Shown here in pieces: positions 53,486 to 61,252 of a DNA stretch of 64,000 nucleotides. The translations under genes were made by a program, and so were the position numbers. This DNA comes from Carbonatibacter sp965199245 (lineage in GTDB: Bacteria > Pseudomonadota > Alphaproteobacteria > Kiloniellales > Kiloniellaceae). A model generated the notes under the pieces. That model was not told where the DNA came from. It made no database searches and saw only the letters and a program-made list of their open reading frames with translations. Numbering within the stretch: position 1 is the stretch's first letter; every line of letters begins with the position of its first letter. The stretch covers positions 310,001 through 374,000 of the forward strand of contig CBDAQP010000003.1 of the NCBI GenBank assembly GCA_965199245.1. Direction: 5' to 3'.

Positions 53486-54862
53486 ATGCCCTCTGCCGCA
53501 CAACTGGTGCCGCACAAAAAAATTCTTTCGCTCGGCTGGCCGTTGTTGCTCAGCACCCTGACGACGCCATTGCTGGGACTGGTCGATACCGCCGTGATGG
53601 GGCGGATGCCCGATTCACATTGGTTGGGGGCGGTGGCCCTCGGCACTGTGGTTTTTAATGTCCTGTTCTGGAGCTTTGGTTCTTTGCGCCTGAGCACCGT
53701 TGGCTTTGCCGCGCAAGCCCTAGGGGCGGGGGATGCGGTGGAACAGCAGGCCAGTCTGCTCCGGCCCTTTTTTGCGGGTTTGGCGATTGGGGGAATATTG
53801 ATTGCTGTACAGATCCCCGTCATCGATGCGGCCCTGTGGATTATGGGGGCGACGGGTTTTCTATCCGATTTGGCCCGCGACTATACCACAATACGGATTT
53901 TCGCCGCGCCCCTGACACTGGCGAACTATGCCCTCGTGGGCTGGTTTTTGGGACGGGGGGAGACACGGATCACGCTGGTGGTGCAACTGGTCATCAATCT
54001 GGTCAATATCGTGCTCAGTTTGCTGTGTGTTTTGGTGTGGGAGATGGGCATCACCGGCGTTGCCCTCGCCACCGTGGGGGCAGAGGCCACGGGGTGCGCC
54101 ATCGCCATTTTTGCCGCGCATCGCAGTTTGCGCCGACTGGCAGTGGCGCGTGACTGGGCCGTGATTTTTTGTCGTTATCGCCTGTTAGCCCTGACCCGGG
54201 TCAATGGCAATCTGTTTATCCGCACGGCCTGCCTGACACTGGCCTTTGGTCTTTTTACCACGCTGTCCACGTCCGCCGGAGCGGATCTTTTGGCGGCAAA
54301 TACCGTGCTGTTGCAATTCGTCACGCTGGCCTCCCATATCCTTGATACTGCCGCCCATGTTGCCGAAATCCTCACCGGACAGGCCAAGGGGGCCAGAAAC
54401 CGCGCCCTCTTCGCCGCCGCCGTGCGCCAATCCAGCCTCTGGGCCGGGGGGACAGCTGTTTTCCTGACCCTGTTATTTTGGCTCGGTGGCGGGCTGGCTC
54501 TACAGCTTCTGACCCACCTGCCACAGGTGCAAGCCTTGGCAGAACAGGCCCTGCCTTGGGCGATTTTGTCGCCTCTGTTCGGGGTCGCCAGTTATCAACT
54601 CGATGGAATCTTTACAGGAACAACGCAAACCACCGCACTGCGGAATGCCATGATGCAATCTGTGGCTCTTTACCTGCCCGCCGCCGTGATTTTACAACAG
54701 CTTTACGGCAATCACGGCCTCTGGCTGGCCTTTAGCGGCTTTTCACTCCTGCGGGCTGTGACCTTAATCCGCTATGACCCCCGCCTGCTCACCGCCACCC
54801 ACCGCGCACGCGTTTTTGGCACGGGAAAAGGTCAGACAGCGGCAGGTCAGACAGGCGATTGA
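53486..54862 (+). CDS. MATE-family efflux transporter
   Basis: 458 residues, twelve membrane helices in two similar halves: LGWPLLLSTLTTPLLGLVDT, AALGTVVFNVLFWSFGSLRL, LVGWFLGRGETRITLVVQLV, then LANTVLLQFVTLASHILDTA and HVAEILTGQAKGARNR. The family exports cationic drugs or metabolites with Na+ or H+. Start ATG 53486 with GAAGGA upstream. The last 74 bases overlap the convergent gmhB-like gene. Confidence 0.92.
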   Translation: MPSAAQLVPHKKILSLGWPLLLSTLTTPLLGLVDTAVMGRMPDSHWLGAVALGTVVFNVLFWSFGSLRLSTVGFAAQALGAGDAVEQQASLLRPFFAGLAIGGILIAVQIPVIDAALWIMGATGFLSDLARDYTTIRIFAAPLTLANYALVGWFLGRGETRITLVVQLVINLVNIVLSLLCVLVWEMGITGVALATVGAEATGCAIAIFAAHRSLRRLAVARDWAVIFCRYRLLALTRVNGNLFIRTACLTLAFGLFTTLSTSAGADLLAANTVLLQFVTLASHILDTAAHVAEILTGQAKGARNRALFAAAVRQSSLWAGGTAVFLTLLFWLGGGLALQLLTHLPQVQALAEQALPWAILSPLFGVASYQLDGIFTGTTQTTALRNAMMQSVALYLPAAVILQQLYGNHGLWLAFSGFSLLRAVTLIRYDPRLLTATHRARVFGTGKGQTAAGQTGD

Positions 54863-55523
54863 GCAACAAAACCTGCAGGCCATTTTTTTCAAGTTCGGCG
54901 CATTGCGTGACCGCCAGGCGCTGGGCTTGTCCGTGTCCGCTCAGGACGTGGGCGGCAGTAGGAAGTCCGGCCCGCGCGGCGGCCTGGAGGTCGCTGAGGC
55001 TATCACCGACCAGAACAGAGCGCGAGAGGTCGAGGCGCAAAATCCGCGCCGCATGGTACAACATACCCGGATTGGGCTTGCGCCAAGGGTGATTGGGATG
55101 GCGATAACGCTGGCCCTGCGGATGAAAAGGACAGGCCAGCACCAGATCACACCACGCCGGGGCCAAAAAATCATAAAGCCGCGCCTGAATAGCGGCAAAA
55201 TCAGCCCAGTCAAAATAACCCCGGGCCAAGCCGGATTGATTGGTTACCAACACAACCGGAACCCCCCGGGCATTGAGGGCCGCAATCGTTGCCGCAACCC
55301 CCGGTTCCAGTTCCAAATCCTGCGGACGGGACAAATAGTTGACTTCCCTGACCACCACCCCGTCACGATCAAGAAAACAGGCCGCAATCCGGGAACCCCT
55401 GCGCGCAACCGGGAACGCGCCTTCACACCAGAACTGACCTGCCTTGAGGGGATATCCCTGGCATCTCACTAGCCTTTGTTGCTTTTTTCTATACAAAAAT
55501 TCACCAACCAGGAACCCAAACAC
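54789..55523 (-). CDS. HAD-IIIA phosphatase, GmhB-like
   Basis: Up to 244 residues, with the HAD motif I CFLDRDGVVVREVNYLSRPQ, motif II LVTNQSGLARGYFDWADFAA and motif III-type RKPNPGMLYHAARILRL and LVGDSLSDLQAAARAG. It resembles D-glycero-D-manno-heptose 1,7-bisphosphate phosphatase (LPS heptose path). The zinc loop is odd: the first cysteine (LACPFHPQG) is present, but the CxC that normally follows is replaced by NHPWRK. The true start is uncertain; GTG at 55469 or a later codon would trim a leader. Its 3' end overlaps the MATE gene by 74 bases. Confidence 0.8.
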   Translation of the reverse strand: MFGFLVGEFLYRKKQQRLVRCQGYPLKAGQFWCEGAFPVARRGSRIAACFLDRDGVVVREVNYLSRPQDLELEPGVAATIAALNARGVPVVLVTNQSGLARGYFDWADFAAIQARLYDFLAPAWCDLVLACPFHPQGQRYRHPNHPWRKPNPGMLYHAARILRLDLSRSVLVGDSLSDLQAAARAGLPTAAHVLSGHGQAQRLAVTQCAELEKNGLQVLLLNRLSDLPLSDLFPCQKRVRGGWR

Positions 55524-55744
55524 TCACTTTTGGAATACAAGTGTCGCAAATCGTCTAACTTAATGCGACCCTTGGTACCGTGATTTCTTAGAGTCCAACC
55601 GAAAATTAAGTTGAGTGATTTCATTGGTTTGTGGTTCCATGAATTATTTGCTATTCCTAGAGAGCCACAATGCCTTGGATCGAAATCACTCGCCCTGATT
55701 ATAATAGACGTTTTCTTCGCTATGCAAGCAATTGTACGAATGAT

Positions 55745-55904
55745 GAATAGAGTTTGATTGCACCGTTCTTGATTCCGACATCAAAAGATTGGTTGTCCGC
55801 ACAGCCATTCGATGCGGGTTATCTGGGACGCCATTTCCTATATCGCAGCAACAGATTGCCAATGGACTATGTTGCCGAAAGACTTTCCACCTTTTACAAC
55901 CGTT
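55745..55904 (+). pseudogene. IS5/DUF4096-type transposase, N-terminal scrap
   Basis: LIAPFLIPTSKDWLSAQPF and, after a one-frame shift, MRVIWDAISYIAATDCQWTM and LPKDFPPFTTVQ. The second is the hallmark of the DUF4096 start region of IS5-like transposases. It ends where the IS630 end begins. Confidence 0.75.
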
Positions 55905-55987
55905 CAATCTCACCAAAAGACCGTGGAAAATCATGTCCATTGGATACAGACAATGGGCACATGGGTTCTAACTTTCAGGAATTGGTA
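55905..55987 (+). mobile_element. IS630 end, 3' scrap of the transposase
   Basis: About 80 bases closely match the left end of the IS630 copy at 10594-10680, inverted. They code for KRPWKIMSIGYRQWAHGF followed by a stop and end in the same terminal GGAATTGGTA. The rest of that element is missing. Confidence 0.78.
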
Positions 55988-55991
55988 TAAA

Positions 55992-56060
55992 CCATGTGTG
56001 CAGATTGGCGAATTCCCTTACCTTGACGATGACACGATCCGCCGCTGGTACAAGAAGTAC
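55992..56060 (+). pseudogene. HTH scrap of another transposase
   Basis: The frame reads EFPYLDDDTIRRWYKKYQK, the pattern of the second helix pair at the start of IS630/Tc1-type transposases (LDDDTIRRW). Nothing else of the gene remains. Confidence 0.45.
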
Positions 56061-56137
56061 CAAAAAAGCGAGAATGAAAAAAAGGGAGCCTACAATCAGG
56101 CCCCCCCTTATCCCAAATTGTTCTGCGCAACGAAAAA

Positions 56138-57808
56138 CTAGAACAGGCCTTCAATTTGGCCCTCTTTATTGAGGAAGATTTTGTTCGCCGCCGGAACGCG
56201 TGGCAAGCCGGGCATGGTCATGATCGCCCCCGTGACAACAACGAGGAACCCTGCCCCGGCGGACAGGCGCACCTCGCGCACCGGAACGGTATGACCAGAC
56301 GGTGCCCCCGTTGCGGTTGGATCGGTCGAGAAGGAATACTGAGTCTTTGCCATACAGATTGGCAAGTGACCATAGTCCTGTTGTAATTCTGCCAACTGCT
56401 TTTTAACCGCCGCATCCATTGAAATTCCTGCGGCTCCATAGATCTCGCGCGCGATGGTTTCAATTTTTTCAACCAGAGGCAGAGTATCAGGATAGAGCGG
56501 CTTGAAATCAGCGACCCCGGATTCAACCAATTCGACAACATGGCGGGCCAACTCTTCGGTTCCAGCACCACCGTTTGCCCAGTGACTGGCCAAGATAGCC
56601 TTCGCGCCCAAGGTATCACAGGCCGCGCACACGGCATCAATTTCGGCATCGGTATCGGTGATAAACTGGTTAATCGCCACAACCGCAGGCACACCGAATT
56701 TTTTAACATTAGAAATGTGGCGGGCCAGATTTTCACAGCCCCGGCGCACCGCATCAACATTTTCTGTACCAAGGTCAGATTTGGCAACGCCCCCGTGCAT
56801 CTTCAGGGCACGAACCGTTGCCACAATCACAACCGCAGACGGCTTCAGACCTGCCTTGCGACACTTGATGTCAAAAAATTTCTCCGCGCCCAAATCGGCA
56901 CCAAAGCCTGCTTCGGTGACAACGTAATCCGCCAGCTTCAACGCGGTTTTTGTCGCGATGACAGAGTTACAGCCATGGGCAATATTGGCAAAAGGCCCGC
57001 CGTGGATAAAGGCAGGGTTATTTTCCAGTGTTTGGACAAGGTTGGGAGAAATAGCGTCTTTCAACAGTACCGCCATTGCACCAGGGCCTTCGAGGTCACG
57101 CGCATAGACCGGCTTTTTGTCACGGGTATAGGCCACAACCATTTTACCCAAACGTTCTGTCAGATCATTTAAATCGGTCGCCAGACAGAAAATCGCCATG
57201 ATTTCAGAAGCCACAACAATATCAAACCCGTCTTGGCGCGGGAAACCATTGCTGACCCCGCCCAGTGAATTGGTAATCGTCCGCAGGGCACGGTCATTCA
57301 TATCCACAACACGGCGGAATTGAATACGACGGGAGTCAATGCCCAGTTCGTTCCCCCAATAGATATGGTTATCAATCAGGGCCGCCAACAGATTGTGGGC
57401 TACGCCAATGGCATGAAAATCACCGGTAAAATGTAGGTTGATGTCTTCCATCGGCACGACCTGAGCATAGCCGCCCCCTGCAGCACCGCCCTTCACACCG
57501 AAACAGGGGCCAAGCGACGGCTCGCGCAGAGCCATAATGGCTTTTTTCCCAATGCGGTTGAGACCATCGCCCAGACCAACTGTGGTTGTGGTCTTGCCTT
57601 CACCCGCTGGTGTGGGGTTAATTGCAGTCACCAAAACCAGCTTGCCGTCTCTGCGCTCTTGCAAAGACCTAATAAAATCAAAAGAAAGCTTGGCCTTACT
57701 CGGGCCATATTGCAATAAGGCATCGGCGGGGATTCCGACCTTTGCCGCGACCTCTGTAATCGGTTGCATCTTTGCTTCGCGGGCAATTTCAATATCACTC
57801 ATGGTCAT
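56138..57808 (-). CDS. fhs: Formate-tetrahydrofolate ligase
   Basis: ATP-dependent joining of formate and THF to 10-formyl-THF, reversible in one-carbon oxidation. 556 residues: LVTAINPTPAGEGKTTTTVG (P-loop), MALREPSLGPCFGVKGGAAG, AQVVPMEDINLHFTGDFHAI, GGPFANIAHGCNSVIATKTA and, near the end, VPAANKIFLNKEGQIEGLF. The start is ATG 57808, six bases after AGGAG; ATG 57802 is also possible. With FolD it links methylene-THF and formate. Confidence 0.97.
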   Translation of the reverse strand: MTMSDIEIAREAKMQPITEVAAKVGIPADALLQYGPSKAKLSFDFIRSLQERRDGKLVLVTAINPTPAGEGKTTTTVGLGDGLNRIGKKAIMALREPSLGPCFGVKGGAAGGGYAQVVPMEDINLHFTGDFHAIGVAHNLLAALIDNHIYWGNELGIDSRRIQFRRVVDMNDRALRTITNSLGGVSNGFPRQDGFDIVVASEIMAIFCLATDLNDLTERLGKMVVAYTRDKKPVYARDLEGPGAMAVLLKDAISPNLVQTLENNPAFIHGGPFANIAHGCNSVIATKTALKLADYVVTEAGFGADLGAEKFFDIKCRKAGLKPSAVVIVATVRALKMHGGVAKSDLGTENVDAVRRGCENLARHISNVKKFGVPAVVAINQFITDTDAEIDAVCAACDTLGAKAILASHWANGGAGTEELARHVVELVESGVADFKPLYPDTLPLVEKIETIAREIYGAAGISMDAAVKKQLAELQQDYGHLPICMAKTQYSFSTDPTATGAPSGHTVPVREVRLSAGAGFLVVVTGAIMTMPGLPRVPAANKIFLNKEGQIEGLF

Positions 57809-58007
57809 TTTTTGCTCCTTGGGGCATCGTCTTTTCCCTGAACTGTCACACAAATTAAGGCTTAAAATGGGGTCGACCCATTCAGACCCCGCCGTTGCCC
57901 GCCTACCCTATTTAGAGGGTAAAGTCACCCAAGAACCGTGACAGAACGCAGGCTTTTATGTTTTGAATATCAAATAAAATCATCTAAAAAAAAAACAATC
58001 CTTAGTT

Positions 58008-58489
58008 TCAAGATTTTGAAGGCGGCTCATCTTTTGACGACAGGGCGCAGGGCCAAACAACAATGTGATCTTCTAAATCAGCATCAGCAACCTCTGTTTC
58101 ACTGACAACGCGGCCCTGACACGACAGCCCCAATCTGTGAATCAGATCGGAATCACCACTGACCAGCGGATGCCACCAAGGCAGGTCATGACCGCTCTGC
58201 AACAGGCGATAGGCACAACTGGACGGCAAAAAATCCAGTGTGGGCAAGTTTTCCAGGGTCAGCTTGTACAATCAGGAATAACGGGATGACGCTGGGCATA
58301 GTTGCGACAGCGACAACGATCGTAGTCGAGTAGTTAACATGCTACATCCGTTTCAACCACCTGATCGCTGTCGAGTTCGTGGAGCTTGACAAGGCAACAT
58401 TTTCCACAGCCATTACACAGGCCTTCCCATTCTGCCTCTGTCATCTGAGCCAGTGTCTTTTTTGTCCAGAATGCCGCCTTATCTGTCAT
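58008..58489 (-). pseudogene. ycgN: YcgN-like Cys-cluster protein gene, broken
   Basis: From ATG 58489 on the minus strand: MTDKAAFWTKKTLAQMTEAE, WEGLCNGCGKCCLVKLHEL, then a TAA after ETDVAC where the family has Arg (as in VACRLLD). The same frame continues LLDYDRCRCRNYAQRHPV to IPDC. A one-base frame change follows, and the next frame gives KLTLENLPTLDFLPSSCAYR and GHDLPWWHPLVSGDSDLIHR. So both an in-frame stop and a frameshift interrupt an otherwise full-length UPF0260 protein, whose cysteines would bind an Fe or Zn centre. One of the two changes could be a sequencing error; two are unlikely. Confidence 0.82.
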
Positions 58490-58726
58490 CCAAGTGCCTC
58501 TCTCGACGCGAGCAAACCCCTTTTGCGTTCAAAATTCAAGACAGATCACAAGGAAGACGATAACTAAAATATAAACATTTTAAAAATGTTATTTTAAATA
58601 ATTGAAAAAAAATTAAAAATATATAAAATTTTATTTTCACATAAAATAATGAATAATTTTCTTGCCTCTCAAAAAAAATAATGCCAGTGTGATTCCCCAT
58701 TACAGAAATATCTAGGGTACGGAGAA
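58490..58726. promoter_or_regulatory. AT-rich region upstream of the ferredoxin-NADP reductase gene
   Basis: 237 bases with no gene. 58560-58680 is strongly AT-rich (many A/T runs), far above its surroundings, and probably holds the promoters of fpr and perhaps of ycgN. CGGAGAA at about 58717-58723 is the ribosome binding site of fpr. No recognisable operator. Confidence 0.5.
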
Positions 58727-59560
58727 ATGGCGACACAGGCGACGGCAATGGTGGTGGAAACACAGGCAACTGAATCGGTTCCTCTGCCCAAATCGGTCAC
58801 GGGCGAAAAGGTTTTATCCGTCACGCACTACAACGACAGTCTTTTTTCCTTCCACGCCACACGTCCGGCGGGCTTTCGATTCCGGACGGGAGAATTTGTG
58901 ATGATTGGCTTGATGGTCGATGGAAAACCCTTGCTCCGGGCCTATTCCATTGCCAGCCCGTCGTGGGATGAAACACTTGAATTTTATTCGATCAAGGTTC
59001 CCGATGGCCCCTTGACCTCACGGTTGAAATATCTCGCGCCGGGGGATCAGGTTTTACTCGGTAAAAAGCCCACGGGGACTCTTGTTCTCGATGCGTTAAT
59101 TCCGGGTACACGTCTTTACCTGATGTCCACAGGAACAGGAATCGCGCCCTTTGCCTCTGTCATTAGAGACCCGGAAACTTACGACAAATTCGAAGAAGTC
59201 ATTCTAATTCATACCTGCCGCACCCGTAGTGAACTGACCTATGGGGAGAACATTGTTGAACAAACCCTCGTCGATGAGCTGTTGGGCGAAGTCGTCCAAG
59301 GCAAATTGCGCTATTACAATTCCTTGACACGCGACGAAAATTTTGAACGCAAAGGGCGGATTACAACGCTGTTCCGTTCGGGAAAAATCTGTGATGATCT
59401 CGGAACACCCGCGCTCAACCCAGACACAGACCGCGTCATGATTTGCGGCTCTCTCTCGATGCTGGATAGTTGCGCCGAACTCTGTGAAGAAGCAGGGTTA
59501 AACGAAGGCGCGAACAGCAAACCGGGTGAATACGTTGTCGAAAAAGCCTTTGTGAGTTAG
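58727..59560 (+). CDS. fpr: Ferredoxin/flavodoxin-NADP+ reductase
   Basis: 277 residues: the FAD-binding barrel has FRTGEFVMIGLMVDGKPLLR and AYSIASPSWDETLEFYSIKV, the NADP domain LYLMSTGTGIAPFASVIRDP and the C-terminal DRVMICGSLSMLDSCAELCE with VEKAFVS. It moves electrons between NADPH and ferredoxin or flavodoxin. Neighbouring corrinoid genes and the distant ferredoxin-type activator suggest it could help supply low-potential electrons, which is inference. Confidence 0.94.
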   Translation: MATQATAMVVETQATESVPLPKSVTGEKVLSVTHYNDSLFSFHATRPAGFRFRTGEFVMIGLMVDGKPLLRAYSIASPSWDETLEFYSIKVPDGPLTSRLKYLAPGDQVLLGKKPTGTLVLDALIPGTRLYLMSTGTGIAPFASVIRDPETYDKFEEVILIHTCRTRSELTYGENIVEQTLVDELLGEVVQGKLRYYNSLTRDENFERKGRITTLFRSGKICDDLGTPALNPDTDRVMICGSLSMLDSCAELCEEAGLNEGANSKPGEYVVEKAFVS

Positions 59561-59637
59561 AAAAGTTTGTTTTTGAACGATTGTAACGCTATGGCTGACC
59601 TGACACAGTGACTTTTCGACACAGCGGAGACTGCACC

Positions 59638-60336
59638 ATGTCAGACGACGAAGACGACGACCTCGACCTCAACAGTTTGGACGATAACGAACTTGTCCAG
59701 CAGATGCACGACGACCTTTATGACGGTCTCAAGGAAGAAATCGAAGACGGCGTTCACATTCTACTTGATCGCGGCTGGGAACCCTACAGGGTTCTGACCG
59801 AAGCCCTCGTCGAAGGAATGCGAATTGTCGGGGTCGATTTCCGCGACGGAATTTTATTTGTTCCCGAAGTCCTGCTCGCCGCTGGCGCGATGAAGGGTGG
59901 AATGGCAATTCTGCGCCCCCTACTGGCGGCAACCGGTGCGCCCAAACTGGGCAAAATGGTTATCGGCACAGTCAAGGGTGATATTCACGACATTGGCAAA
60001 AACCTTGTGTCTATGATGATGGAAGGTGCCGGATTTGATGTTATTGACCTAGGCATTAACACCACGGTCGAGGAATATCTCGACGCCCTGAAAGAACACA
60101 ACGCCGATATTCTCGGCATGTCAGCCCTGCTGACAACGACAATGCCCTATATGAAGGTCGTTATTGACACACTCAAAGAACAGGGCCTGCGTGATGACTA
60201 TATCGTCTTGGTCGGCGGTGCGCCGCTCAACGAAGCCTTCGGCGATGCCATTGGCGCAGACGCCTATTGCCGCGATGCCGCCGTTGCGGTGGAAACGGCA
60301 AAAAACATGATCCAGCGCAAACATAACACGCTTTAG
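59638..60336 (+). CDS. Corrinoid (B12-binding) methyl carrier protein, MttC/MtgC-like
   Basis: 232 residues from ATG 59638 (GGAG 8 bases upstream). The N-terminal cap helices contain LVEGMRIVGVDFRDGILFVP, and the B12 domain has GTVKGDIHDIGKNLVSMMM (DxHxxG, axial His about residue 117), GMSALLTTTMPYMK and VLVGGAPLNEAFGDAIGADA. It carries the methyl group between a substrate-specific MttB-type enzyme and a THF methyltransferase. Its N-terminus is unusually acidic (MSDDEDDDLDLNSLDDNEL). DUF1638 follows after one base; no methyltransferase gene lies next to it. Confidence 0.93.
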   Translation: MSDDEDDDLDLNSLDDNELVQQMHDDLYDGLKEEIEDGVHILLDRGWEPYRVLTEALVEGMRIVGVDFRDGILFVPEVLLAAGAMKGGMAILRPLLAATGAPKLGKMVIGTVKGDIHDIGKNLVSMMMEGAGFDVIDLGINTTVEEYLDALKEHNADILGMSALLTTTMPYMKVVIDTLKEQGLRDDYIVLVGGAPLNEAFGDAIGADAYCRDAAVAVETAKNMIQRKHNTL

Positions 60337-60337
60337 A

Positions 60338-61006
60338 ATGGGCGAACCCGCAAAAGACAGCCCACTATCACCCGAAGAAACAACATATCTTTCTCCTGCG
60401 GATAAAAAGGCCGGATGTACGTTATTGATCGGATGTGGGGCCTTAGCACGTGAGGTCATGGCATTGAAAAAACTCCATTGCTGGGATCATCTTGACCTGT
60501 CTTGCCTGCCTGCAATCTGGCACAACAGACCGGAAAAAATCGCCCCAGCAGTGCAGGCCCGCATTACCGCCGCGCGGGCGCAGGGTTACGAAAGTATCAA
60601 GGTGTTGTACGGCGACTGTGGAACGGGCGGCGCACTGGATCAGGTCCTGACCTCAGAAGGCATTGACCGCCTGCCCGGTCATCATTGCTATGACTTCTTC
60701 GCTGGCATTGAAGGCTTCTCCACTCTCCACGCCGAAGAACAGGGCAGTTTTTTCCTCACCGATTATCTGGTTCGCCATTTTGACACACTCATCATCACCG
60801 GGCTTGGACTTGACAAACACCCGCAGTTACGCCCGCTCTACTTCGGGCATTACAAACGTCTGGTTTACTTGGCCCAGAGCGAAAGCGAACAGCTTCAGGC
60901 CATGGCGCGACAAGCGGCAAAAAAATTGAACCTCATCTACATCTATCGCTTCACTGGCTATGGTGAATTGGCAAAATTTATTCCCTCAGTGTCCTGCCCG
61001 GATTAA
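60338..61006 (+). CDS. DUF1638 protein
   Basis: 222 residues: CTLLIGCGALAREVMALKKL, CLPAIWHNRPEKIAPAVQAR, KVLYGDCGTGGALDQVLTSE, HHCYDFFAGIEGFSTLHAEE and RPLYFGHYKRLVYLAQSESE. Conserved Cys, His and Glu residues suggest metal or cofactor binding. The family is regularly found beside corrinoid proteins and MttB-like methyltransferases, so it is probably an accessory of corrinoid methyl transfer, but its activity is unknown. Starts one base after the corrinoid gene. Confidence 0.9.
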   Translation: MGEPAKDSPLSPEETTYLSPADKKAGCTLLIGCGALAREVMALKKLHCWDHLDLSCLPAIWHNRPEKIAPAVQARITAARAQGYESIKVLYGDCGTGGALDQVLTSEGIDRLPGHHCYDFFAGIEGFSTLHAEEQGSFFLTDYLVRHFDTLIITGLGLDKHPQLRPLYFGHYKRLVYLAQSESEQLQAMARQAAKKLNLIYIYRFTGYGELAKFIPSVSCPD

Positions 61007-61252
61007 CGGGTTACATTGATCCACGCCATTTTAAAGTTTTCATATTTATCAAAGACATGTAACGATCGATTAACACCATTACCCGATTGAGGCACCCCAC
61101 CGACTGGTTTGTATTTTCTGGCGATGTGAAAGGTGTCTTGGGGGGTATCGCTTTTGTTGTAACTCGTGCTACGATCCCATTAAATGATAGCGATTATCAA
61201 AATCGAAATATTTAGAACCAACGAAAGAAATATTTACACGCACACGACACGG
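61007..61252. other. Junction between DUF1638 and the prophage segment
   Basis: 246 bases without a gene. Contains a Fur-like palindrome at 61185-61199 (own entry). The prophage similarity begins at about 61290. Confidence 0.5.
61185..61199 (+). promoter_or_regulatory. Fur-box-like palindrome at the prophage edge
   Basis: TGATAGCGATTATCA is a dyad with perfect 5-base arms (TGATA/TATCA), close to the GATAATGATTATC-type Fur consensus. It lies directly before a phage head gene, where iron control is not expected. Confidence 0.45.

Larger units (their letters stand above)
55524..56137. other. Gap with three IS scraps
   Basis: No intact gene in 614 bases. 55524-55744 shows nothing identifiable. 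55745-55904 is an IS5/DUF4096 start fragment, 55905-55987 is an IS630 end, and 55992-56060 is the start of another IS630-like transposase (see their entries). Confidence 0.6.

Noticed and set aside
57809..58007. Possible riboswitch upstream of fhs
   Set aside because: The 199-base leader shows no THF, cobalamin or glycine aptamer features I could recognise.
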